Assembly: GCA_003140855.1 (NCBI GenBank)
Contig: PLLF01000032.1
Location: forward strand, 1 to 34,420
Source of the DNA: Vulcanimicrobiota bacterium
GTDB taxonomy: Bacteria; Vulcanimicrobiota; Vulcanimicrobiia; Vulcanimicrobiales; Vulcanimicrobiaceae
DNA length: 34,420 bases
Reading direction: 5' to 3'
In this document: piece after piece, positions 28,934-34,420 of the stretch
Numbering within the stretch: position 1 is the stretch's first letter
Layout of the letters: each line of letters opens with the position of its first letter
Program-made: the position numbers and the translations under genes
The notes under the pieces: generated by a model
Told to the model about the DNA's origin: nothing
Seen by the model: only the letters and a program-made list of their open reading frames with translations
Databases searched by the model: none

Positions 28934-29473
28934 TTAAGGTCTTTGGTTGACCATGAGGTGCGCGTATGGAGTGCTGGCCCACATGATCCACGTTCCGGAG
29001 TTTTTCGGAGCGGTAGTGAGGCCGCTCGCGGCTGTAACCGGCCACATCACCATCCAATGCGGCGCCTCTTTGATCGGCGTCCCCTTCGTCGCCCACGGAT
29101 TGGTCGCGCTCCAATCGGTTCCGCCGGCGAGCATATAGATAATGCCGGGCTTGGCGTTTGCCGGCCGCGCTTTGTGCGCCATCCAAGAGCCGACCCATTG
29201 CATTCCGGCTGGGTCCGCACAGAACGGATCGTCGCCGACCACGCCCGGATGTCCAACAAAGCATGTGAAGCCGTTGCCGCCTTTTTGCAGTACGGTCACT
29301 TTACCGGTCGCATCGTTGACGTCTATGAAAGCGGCGCTGGCCGTGACCGCGGGCGGGCCTGCAGTCTTGCCGCGCGCTATTTTGGCTTGCGTCGACTCAG
29401 CAGCTGCATGGGCAGGCGCAAACGCGGCCAGGGCGACAACCGTTGCGAAAGCTGCAACTGTACGAAGATTCAT
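28934..29473 (-). CDS. Secreted protein of unknown function upstream of hutH
   Basis: A 179-residue exported protein, no family recognised. Signal peptide: residues 1 to about 23, ending APAHA. The mature chain has two cysteines in GFTCFVGHPG and PFCADPAG, which may pair, and many tryptophans and methionines (MQWVGSWMAHKA, HWMVMWPV). ATG at 29473 has AAGGAG upstream; the open frame further upstream overlaps the previous gene and is not used. It lies between another secreted protein gene (19-base gap) and hutH (9-base gap) on the same strand. Confidence 0.75.
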   Translation of the reverse strand: MNLRTVAAFATVVALAAFAPAHAAAESTQAKIARGKTAGPPAVTASAAFIDVNDATGKVTVLQKGGNGFTCFVGHPGVVGDDPFCADPAGMQWVGSWMAHKARPANAKPGIIYMLAGGTDWSATNPWATKGTPIKEAPHWMVMWPVTAASGLTTAPKNSGTWIMWASTPYAHLMVNQRP

Positions 29474-29492
29474 GAAATTCTGCTCCTTGCCT

Positions 29493-29999
29493 CTACAGCA
29501 AACTCCAACTTGGTTTGCGCGGGACCACAAACGGCGGACCGGACTGGATGACGACCGCTTCGTGATCGCGCAGCGGGATGAGTCTTGGATCGCGCGTCCA
29601 GGTTCGCCCGTTGACGGTGAAGCGTAGGCTCCGGCCGCGCCCTGCGCTGATACCGTCCGCTTGCGTACTGCTTAACCGAACGGACCAGATATCGAAAAAC
29701 TGCCCCAGTGTAAAAAGTTGATTTACGGGAGATTCGATATGGATCACGCCGTTGTCAGAATGCGTGTGCAACCAGTACAAACAGCCTACGCCAAGCGGAA
29801 TTCCAATATTCGAGGGGACCGTTACCTTACGGCCGCGATCGTACATTTGAAGGTTGGCGTGAATATGAAGCGCCGCGCCTTCACCGTAATCGCAGCGAAT
29901 GCCGTCGATCGGCAAGCCGCCCAACATGTTCTGCGCGCGGCCCGGAACTGATAGTAATACCAGCATTAGGGCCAAGACAACCGTGGAACTTCTGTGCAT
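29493..29999 (-). CDS. Secreted histidine-rich protein, possible metal binding
   Basis: A 168-residue exported protein. The signal peptide spans residues 1 to about 22 (VVLALMLVLLSVPGRAQ). The mature part has paired histidines in LHIHANLQ (H45, H47), WLHTHSDNG (H78, H80) and VIHIESP (H87), with cysteines C36 and C73; the FTLGQFFDIW segment follows. I have the impression of similar uncharacterised exported proteins with this HIH...HTH...IHIE pattern, but no named family. Metal binding is inferred from histidine spacing. The ATG at 29999 was chosen because the signal peptide starts there. Confidence 0.75.
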   Translation of the reverse strand: MHRSSTVVLALMLVLLSVPGRAQNMLGGLPIDGIRCDYGEGAALHIHANLQMYDRGRKVTVPSNIGIPLGVGCLYWLHTHSDNGVIHIESPVNQLFTLGQFFDIWSVRLSSTQADGISAGRGRSLRFTVNGRTWTRDPRLIPLRDHEAVVIQSGPPFVVPRKPSWSLL

Positions 30000-30045
30000 A
30001 ACTAAACTTTTTTGTGGAAACGTTGTGAGTACATCAATCGGCCCC

Positions 30046-30075
30046 TTGCATACGACTTTTGATGCGTGATACCAT
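30046..30075 (+). promoter_or_regulatory. Weak promoter candidate for the plus-strand RNA
   Basis: TTGCAT at 30046-30051 and TACCAT at 30070-30075 are spaced by 18 bases, and TGA immediately before the second box gives an extended -10 (TGN). Matches are 3/6 and 4/6 to the sigma-70 consensus. A start near 30082 would begin the transcript at the first hairpin of the RNA candidate. Confidence 0.35.
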
Positions 30076-30081
30076 CCATTC

Positions 30082-30282
30082 ACTTCGATAAAACGAAGGG
30101 CGATGAACGTATCGGTCGCGACTGGAGCATGTTGACGATAGCCGGGATGACCGGCGATAAGAGTGAACCAGTCAAACCGCCGGGTACGGCGTCAGTGGGG
30201 CTCCTTCACGGGAGTCAAACAGGCGAAGACCGGTGAGTGAATACGTCGGGGCCCCGGAGAAATCTGGGGCTTCGTCATTTTT
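30082..30282 (+). ncRNA. Candidate structured non-coding RNA, unknown class
   Basis: The 275-bp gap 30000-30274 has no gene but folds well by hand on the plus strand. Helices: CTTCG/CGAAG (30083-30098); long-range ACGTAT (30107-30112) with ATACGT (30241-30246), continued by CGGTC (30113-30117) with GACCG (30228-30232); GACTGG (30120-30125) with CCAGTC (30168-30173), enclosing GCCGG/CCGGC (30141-30155); CGCCG/CGGCG (30178-30191); GGCTCC/GGAGTC (30199-30216); then an intrinsic terminator. AGTCAAAC occurs twice (30170-30177, 30213-30220), each at the 3' side of a helix. Several G-U pairs would be A-C mismatches on the minus strand, supporting plus-strand transcription. No plus-strand gene follows for 2.6 kb, which argues against a riboswitch. 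No match to an RNA family I know. Confidence 0.55.
30247..30282 (+). terminator. Intrinsic terminator of the plus-strand RNA
   Basis: A 12-bp stem (30247-30258 with 30263-30274, three G-U pairs) closed by a GAAA tetraloop is followed three bases later by five T residues (30278-30282). The U-tract is only on the plus strand, where it overlaps the antisense end of the WYL gene, so it is not a terminator for that gene. Confidence 0.75.
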
Positions 30283-31261
30283 GCGCGTAGATTTCGGCTA
30301 TCTCGGCGGACAAACGCTCGATCCGTTCGCGCGCCTGCGGCGGCGCCACGATCTCGGCCTGGGCTCCCCAGCTCAGCACCCAGCGCGCCAGTTCCTCGAC
30401 ATCCGCCACGTCATAGGTAATGTCAACCGAGCCATCGCCGTCTTGGGCGATGGCGCGACCGGCTACCACGCGCGCGGCGATCGCAGCCTTCGCGACGCGC
30501 GGCGCGAAACGGACGCGCACCTCCGTGGTGGCGTCGCTATGCAGAACGCCGCTGATCGAGCTGGCCGCAAACTCCTCGACGTTAAACGTCGCCGGCTTGA
30601 CGAACGTCATGGCTGTCACGGTCAGCTCCGACATGCTGTCGATAGCGAACACGCGTTTGTCGTGCCGGTCGTGGTCGTAGGCGACGCAATAGACGCGGCC
30701 AGAGTTTACGATGAATCCGTACGGATCGGCCAGCCGCTTTGAACGGACGCCTTCTTTATCCTGATAGGTGAAGCGGACGCTGCGGGAACTTCGCTCGGCG
30801 GACGAGACAAGCCCGAAAATGCGCTCGCCCTCTTGGTCCAGCCGAATTTCGCTGAGGCGGAAAGCGACCGAGGACGGAGTTTGCAGACGCTCTTTGACGC
30901 CGCTTCCGGTCGAGCCGACGACCTTGGCCGTCACCTCATCAACGTACGCTCCGATGGTGCCGCCCAGGGTAGCCCCGATAGAACGTAGCGCGACGAGCCC
31001 AAAGAGCTCGCTGCTGCTCAGTTCCAAGCGCTTGAGGCTGTAGCCGTCCGAAAAACGATACGTGTTGGACGTACGGTCGAAATACCACGGGAAGCCCGCC
31101 TCGGCGAGAACGGCCAGGTACCGCCTCAGACTGCGCGTGCTCGGACGCCGTTCGCCTTCGGCGATCCGGTCTTTCAGATCCTCAAAAGAAAAACGCCCCT
31201 CATCGATAGCGTTGAGGAGCCGGACGAGCAAAACGATCTTCGGTTCGTTAGGCCGTTCCAC
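30275..31261 (-). CDS. WYL-domain transcriptional regulator
   Basis: A 328-residue regulator. The N-terminal winged helix region (about 1-70) contains STRSLRRYLAVLAEAGFPWYFDR, as in DeoR-type WYL proteins. The central WYL domain (about 150-215) includes DPYGFIVNSGRVYCVAYD, where VYCVAY replaces the name-giving WYL, and KRVFAIDSMSEL; a C-terminal WCX-like part ends with the frame. WYL regulators often sense nucleic acid or nucleotide ligands in stress or defence settings, but no defence gene is seen here. GTG at 31261 is preceded by a 26-bp inverted repeat that may be its operator. Confidence 0.88.
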   Translation of the reverse strand: MERPNEPKIVLLVRLLNAIDEGRFSFEDLKDRIAEGERRPSTRSLRRYLAVLAEAGFPWYFDRTSNTYRFSDGYSLKRLELSSSELFGLVALRSIGATLGGTIGAYVDEVTAKVVGSTGSGVKERLQTPSSVAFRLSEIRLDQEGERIFGLVSSAERSSRSVRFTYQDKEGVRSKRLADPYGFIVNSGRVYCVAYDHDRHDKRVFAIDSMSELTVTAMTFVKPATFNVEEFAASSISGVLHSDATTEVRVRFAPRVAKAAIAARVVAGRAIAQDGDGSVDITYDVADVEELARWVLSWGAQAEIVAPPQARERIERLSAEIAEIYAQK

Positions 31262-31266
31262 GATTT

Positions 31267-31292
31267 CATTGTGCCATTTATTTGGCGCAATG
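31267..31292. promoter_or_regulatory. 26-bp inverted repeat just upstream of the WYL gene
   Basis: CATTGTGCCA and TGGCGCAATG, separated by TTTATT, form 10-bp arms with a single T/G departure from perfect symmetry. The repeat fills nearly all of the 31-bp gap between the secreted-protein gene stop and the WYL start. An autoregulatory operator is the simplest reading; a plus-strand hairpin is another. Confidence 0.5.
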
Positions 31293-32924
31293 TCAGCGCC
31301 CGGTGGGTTCGGGTGCCGGCGAGGCCTGAGGTTTCGGGAAACATCCGTTCGGCGCGGTGATTGGAGGCGGACTCGGACTCGGAGGAGTTGCCGTCAAGCC
31401 GACCTCGAGCGGATAGAATGAACCGCCGTCCGTCATGGTCTGCACCGCAATCGTGGTCGATCCGGGAGGCGCCGGGATCGGTGCGCCGATCGCGTAACGC
31501 TCGGAAGCACGCGCGCAGGGAATTTCAATCTCCTGCGGCGTGCCGCTTATGATGAAGCTGCTGCGCACCGGTCCGCCCATCGGCTGCTCGTAGAGATAGA
31601 GCGTCGCCGTCTGTCCGGTCGGATTGCTAACTGAAAAATTCAAGGTGCGCCACACGCCATACTCGCCGAAGTCGCGTCCGTCCGGCGGTTCGACGGTCGG
31701 CGGACTGTGCAAGCCGTAGTCGAGCGAAGCATCTTGGCCGCCGACCGTGTAGGCAAGGGTATCATGCGCATATCCGGTGAGGTCGAAGACCCCGGTCCGA
31801 TGGTGTCCGTCGCCCGGGAGTTTGCCCTGCGTCAGCAACTGTGGAACCGCGGAATCGGGAGTGCCCGGGGCAACTGAAAGTACGGTTACGTCGAGCGCGC
31901 CGCCGGAGAGCACGTGTATGTCGATATTGCCCGCCGCGCCGGAAAGAGGCAGCATCGCGAACCTTTCCGCGAGGTAGGGCGACTGCGGCGTAATGGACTG
32001 CACGATCCCTTGGTTGTTCGGCTTGCGGTTGAGGAAATCGCGGGTCACGTTATGGCCGACGGTCATGACGTCGATGTTCGGCCCGGCAGATGCGTCGATC
32101 ACTTGAACCGTCGACGAATCCGAAGTCGTGGAAAACACCACAACTAAATCGCGCGGCTGGCCGCCGTTATCGTGGTAGTAGTAGAGCCTGACCGGCGTGC
32201 CGGGCTGAATATGACCTCGGTACAGAACCCCTTCACTAGCAATGTGTTCCGGATCGTCGTCGTAGAACAGCAGCGGCGGCGCGAATGTTTCCGCCGCAAC
32301 GTTTTGAAGATTCACGTTGACGAGCGCGCTCACAGGATAGGTGCTATCACTTCCTGGCACTTGCACCTGGGCTCCGAAAGCACTGATGCTGCCGGGCGCA
32401 AGCGGCGCGGGCAAGTTGAAGTTCGTCTGCGCTTGGGCGCCGGGCTGTAGCTGTACGTTGCGCAATACGGTTCGCTGTACAGTTCTTTGCAGCCACGCCT
32501 GATCGACGGGATTACCCGTGTACTGCAGCGTCAGGTTCGCAGACAGAATCTTCGCGGCGTCGAGCCCGACGCGCACCTGGATATGCACGCTTTGATTGCT
32601 TCGATCCGAAATAGTGAGTGTCGCGCGCCCCAATGCTCGACCCGCGCTCAATGCAACGGTGCGTGCATTCTGGTCGATGCTCCAGGTAGCGATCGGATTG
32701 TCGATTGCGACGCCGATGTCGCCGTTCGCATTCGCGACGGCGATCGTCAGCACGTTGCCCGGATAGAGATGATCGGCGACCGCTGGCCGCGCACTCATCG
32801 CGGGCGCCGCGGTGGGCGAAGCTGACGGTGAGGGCGATACCGAAAGCGATGGCGAGGGCGTGGGAACAGGCGTCCCTTGTAACAGCGCGGCAAGGATGGC
32901 CGCCACGAGGTGCATATATCCCAT
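31293..32924 (-). CDS. Large secreted protein with Pro/Ser-rich ends, unknown
   Basis: A 543-residue exported protein. After a signal peptide (about 1-17) comes a low-complexity linker of P, S, T and V (about 18-45). Residues about 52-118 (YPGNVLTIAVANANGDIGV ... ATLTISDRSNQSVHIQVRVGL) resemble the N-terminal secretin/pilus-type domain in pattern, which is only a suggestion. The rest looks beta-rich, with LYYYHDNGGQPRDLVVVFS and repeated aromatic strands, and ends in another P/S-rich tail. No catalytic motif seen. It shares a 14-bp divergent spacer with the MFS gene and lies upstream of the WYL gene on the same strand. Confidence 0.75.
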   Translation of the reverse strand: MGYMHLVAAILAALLQGTPVPTPSPSLSVSPSPSASPTAAPAMSARPAVADHLYPGNVLTIAVANANGDIGVAIDNPIATWSIDQNARTVALSAGRALGRATLTISDRSNQSVHIQVRVGLDAAKILSANLTLQYTGNPVDQAWLQRTVQRTVLRNVQLQPGAQAQTNFNLPAPLAPGSISAFGAQVQVPGSDSTYPVSALVNVNLQNVAAETFAPPLLFYDDDPEHIASEGVLYRGHIQPGTPVRLYYYHDNGGQPRDLVVVFSTTSDSSTVQVIDASAGPNIDVMTVGHNVTRDFLNRKPNNQGIVQSITPQSPYLAERFAMLPLSGAAGNIDIHVLSGGALDVTVLSVAPGTPDSAVPQLLTQGKLPGDGHHRTGVFDLTGYAHDTLAYTVGGQDASLDYGLHSPPTVEPPDGRDFGEYGVWRTLNFSVSNPTGQTATLYLYEQPMGGPVRSSFIISGTPQEIEIPCARASERYAIGAPIPAPPGSTTIAVQTMTDGGSFYPLEVGLTATPPSPSPPPITAPNGCFPKPQASPAPEPTGR

Positions 32925-32925
32925 G

Positions 32926-32940
32926 ATAACGTAACGTTAT
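32926..32940. promoter_or_regulatory. Perfect palindrome in a 14-bp divergent spacer
   Basis: ATAACGT, one A, then ACGTTAT: a perfect 15-bp inverted repeat. It fills the whole spacer between the start codons of the secreted-protein gene (ATG at 32924) and the MFS gene (ATG at 32939), and includes the first two bases of the latter. Confidence 0.55.
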
Positions 32941-34108
32941 GTCGGTTCCTTCAGGTATGCCACGCCCCCGCGTGCCGGCGTCGGCATATTGGGCGGCGCT
33001 TGCTTTTGCAGGCGTCGTCGGATTTTCGCGGCTGTGTTTCGGCGTGCTCATTCCCGCGATCCGGCACTCGCTGCCGGGATCGTACGTGACTTACGGCTGG
33101 GTTGCAGGCGCGAACTTCGACGGATTCCTCGTCGGCATCGTCGCAATCCCGTTCGCGCTGGAATTTCGGTTCGACCGCCACAAACTGAATTTCGTCGCGA
33201 TACTGCTGACCGGTCTCTTCATGATCGCGTCGGGATTCAGCGATAATCTTTTGCAATTGGCGATCTGGCGATTTTTGGCGGGGCTCGCCGCATCGGTCGC
33301 AACGATCTTGGTCGTGTCGCTCGCCGTTGATGACGCGCCCGAAGCGGTGCGCGGAAAGGTTTCGGGCATTCTCTTTTGTGGCGCAGCGCTCGGCATGGCG
33401 GTCTGCGGTGCGATAGCGCCGGCCGCAGCTCCCGGCAGTCCGTTCACCTGGCGCGACGCATTTATCGCCATGGGCGTATTCATACTCGCGGTTATGGTGC
33501 CGTTTGCGCGCAGCGTGGCAAACGTGGATCCGTCGCCGGAACCTTCCAGCGCAGCGCGCGGCGATTTTCTCACCGCGCGTTTTGTGCTCACGAGCCTTAT
33601 GTTCGCGTTTTTTGGCGCAGGTTTCATCATGTATTCGACCTTCATCGTTGCCTTTGTCGCGCAGATGGGGATCGGCAGCGCGGCGATCGGGGCAGTCTGG
33701 TTTGCGATGGGTGTCGCCGGCGCGATCGGCGGCATTTGGTGGGGCAGAGTGTACGATCGGGCCGGAAAGGGGCGCACGATCGCCTTTGCGATGGCCACAG
33801 CCGCGGCCGGTACGCTGATCGTGTTCGCGCACTTGCACGTTCTCACGGCGATCGGTGCGCTGGTCGTGGGCGCGGCAAGTTTTGGCATTCCCGCAATGGT
33901 CAGCGCACAGTTACGCCGCAGTTCGACGCCGAGCAGCTTCGCCTCAGTATGGGCGGCTGCGACCGCGATCTACGGCATCGGTCAAGTCGTCGGACCGCCG
34001 CTAGGCGGCGCGGTCGGCGATCGCTACGGCCTCTTCAGCACGATCGTGCTCTCCGGCTTTCTGTGGCTGGCCGGCGCGGCGTGCGCGTTGTTTATCGATC
34101 GGCGTTAA
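32939..34108 (+). CDS. MFS transporter, YbfB/YjiJ-like
   Basis: A 389-residue membrane protein with about 12 hydrophobic helices. The first helices (GVVGFSRLCFGVLIPAIR ... GWVAGANFDGFLVG) follow the YbfB/YjiJ pattern of the major facilitator superfamily, in which an arginine-containing first helix precedes GYLLG-like glycine repeats. Substrate unknown. The ATG at 32939 lies in the palindrome; a second ATG at 32957 would still leave all helices intact and would give room for a leader, so the start is uncertain. No partner genes follow on the same strand. Confidence 0.85.
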   Translation: MSVPSGMPRPRVPASAYWAALAFAGVVGFSRLCFGVLIPAIRHSLPGSYVTYGWVAGANFDGFLVGIVAIPFALEFRFDRHKLNFVAILLTGLFMIASGFSDNLLQLAIWRFLAGLAASVATILVVSLAVDDAPEAVRGKVSGILFCGAALGMAVCGAIAPAAAPGSPFTWRDAFIAMGVFILAVMVPFARSVANVDPSPEPSSAARGDFLTARFVLTSLMFAFFGAGFIMYSTFIVAFVAQMGIGSAAIGAVWFAMGVAGAIGGIWWGRVYDRAGKGRTIAFAMATAAAGTLIVFAHLHVLTAIGALVVGAASFGIPAMVSAQLRRSSTPSSFASVWAAATAIYGIGQVVGPPLGGAVGDRYGLFSTIVLSGFLWLAGAACALFIDRR

Positions 34109-34120
34109 CCGGAATGCTGC

Positions 34121-34249
34121 TCAGCAGCACCCCATTGCAGCAAGAATTAGCCAGAACAAACACACTAAGGCTATCACGGCTGCACCAAGATAGATTGCAA
34201 TGTGTACAACGAGGTTCTTCTTGTATGCTTCAGTCCGACGGTATGTCAC
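34121..34249 (-). CDS. 42-residue single-pass membrane peptide
   Basis: GTG at 34249 gives a charged start (TYRRTEAYKKN) and a single hydrophobic helix, IAIYLGAAVIALVCLFWLIL, ending MGCC. Its start overlaps the stop of the upstream tiny frame in a GTGA junction, the same coupling seen between established genes in this window. No family recognised; the R/K-rich lead followed by HIAIYL faintly recalls 2TM-domain proteins. Confidence 0.5.
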   Translation of the reverse strand: MTYRRTEAYKKNLVVHIAIYLGAAVIALVCLFWLILAAMGCC

Positions 34250-34347
34250 GAAGTCAGCAATTGAACCCCGATAACAACAAACAGTACGAGCGTCACCGGC
34301 CATAAATAGATCGGCACTTGGAGCCAATAAGGCAGTTCACGGAGCAT
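34246..34347 (-). CDS. 33-residue single-pass membrane peptide
   Basis: ATG at 34347 gives LRELPYWLQVP followed by one hydrophobic helix (IYLWPVTLVLFVVIGVQLL). An in-frame TAA lies six bases upstream, so the frame cannot begin earlier. The nearest purine-rich ribosome-like site (GAGGG) is about 14 bases upstream, which is far. Overlaps the next frame by four bases. No family recognised. Confidence 0.45.
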   Translation of the reverse strand: MLRELPYWLQVPIYLWPVTLVLFVVIGVQLLTS

Positions 34348-34377
34348 GATTTATGCGGCCCTCGACTGCGCTCGCGC

Positions 34378-34420
34378 GTGGTTCGACTGGCGCATCAAAG
34401 ATGCGTCGCTCACCATGACA
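34378..34420. repeat. 43-bp palindromic repeat, copy 2, at window end
   Basis: Same flanks and same length as 25578-25620, with a different 16-base centre in which CGCATC and GATGCG pair around AAA. Just before it, 34361-34377 contains TCGACTG and CGCTC directly joined, possibly a decayed or hairpin-less relative. The element may continue past the window edge. Confidence 0.8.

Noticed and set aside
30101-30204. Fluoride or ZTP riboswitch, suggested by GGGCGATGA and by GACTGG with CCGCCGGG
   Set aside because: The CTGATG core of the fluoride class and the ordered P1-P3 layout of the ZTP class are not present, and no suitable plus-strand gene follows.
34115-34129. TGCTGC-TCA-GCAGCA hairpin after the MFS gene as a terminator
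   Set aside because: The stem is short and no T-run follows on the plus strand; it also lies in the coding end of the small membrane peptide.
1-34420. CRISPR arrays, tRNA or rRNA genes, transposases, prophage genes or a defence island
   Set aside because: No regularly spaced direct repeats, no tRNA-like cloverleaf, and no transposase, integrase or recognised defence protein was seen on either strand; the WYL gene alone is not evidence of a defence system.

Overview
The window is a GC-rich stretch (about 60 percent by eye) of a bacterial chromosome, tightly packed, with many neighbouring genes overlapping by 1 to 13 bases. TolC, a LolA-like protein and an EmrA-type adaptor point to a diderm cell. 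The overall protein style, a transaldolase/phosphoglucose isomerase fusion and the OpcA-Zwf pair fit an uncultured soil lineage such as Candidatus Eremiobacterota (WPS-2). That placement is a recollection-based guess; no marker in the window proves it.

Layout. 1-1883 (minus): cmk-plsC-ispH, a conserved nucleotide/lipid/isoprenoid cluster. 1937-8672 (plus): an overlapping chain of radA, ftcD, a DUF1003 membrane protein, a secreted M16 peptidase and a succinate-semialdehyde-type aldehyde dehydrogenase. 8674-10446 (minus): dapD, an NADP-binding oxidoreductase and a small membrane protein. 10520-19478 (plus): a pentose-phosphate operon, tkt, tal-pgi fusion, gnd, zwf, opcA, pgl. 19467-23692 (minus): LolA-like protein, TetR regulator, EmrA-like adaptor and TolC, behind a perfect palindrome that looks like the TetR operator. 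23769-24563 (plus): a class A beta-lactamase-like protein with no visible signal peptide. 24571-29999 (minus): two small secreted proteins, then hutH-hutU-hutI. 30275-32924 (minus): a WYL regulator and a large secreted protein. 32939-34108 (plus): an MFS transporter. 34121-34347 (minus): two tiny overlapping membrane-peptide ORFs.

How the genes work together. HutH, HutU and HutI convert histidine to formiminoglutamate; the last step to glutamate can be supplied by ftcD, 20 kb away beside radA. Zwf, its assembly factor OpcA, Pgl and Gnd form the oxidative pentose-phosphate branch; Tkt and the Tal-Pgi fusion return carbon to glucose 6-phosphate, so one transcript could run an NADPH-generating cycle (rpe and rpi are not in the window).

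The least ordinary signals are non-coding. A roughly 200-nt multi-branched RNA candidate with a strong intrinsic terminator lies on the plus strand at 30082-30282 between two minus-strand genes. A 43-bp palindromic repeat occurs inside the hutI reading frame (25578-25620) and again at the window end (34378-34420), with identical flanks but unrelated, self-complementary centres. Operator-like palindromes sit at 23715, 31267 and 32926.
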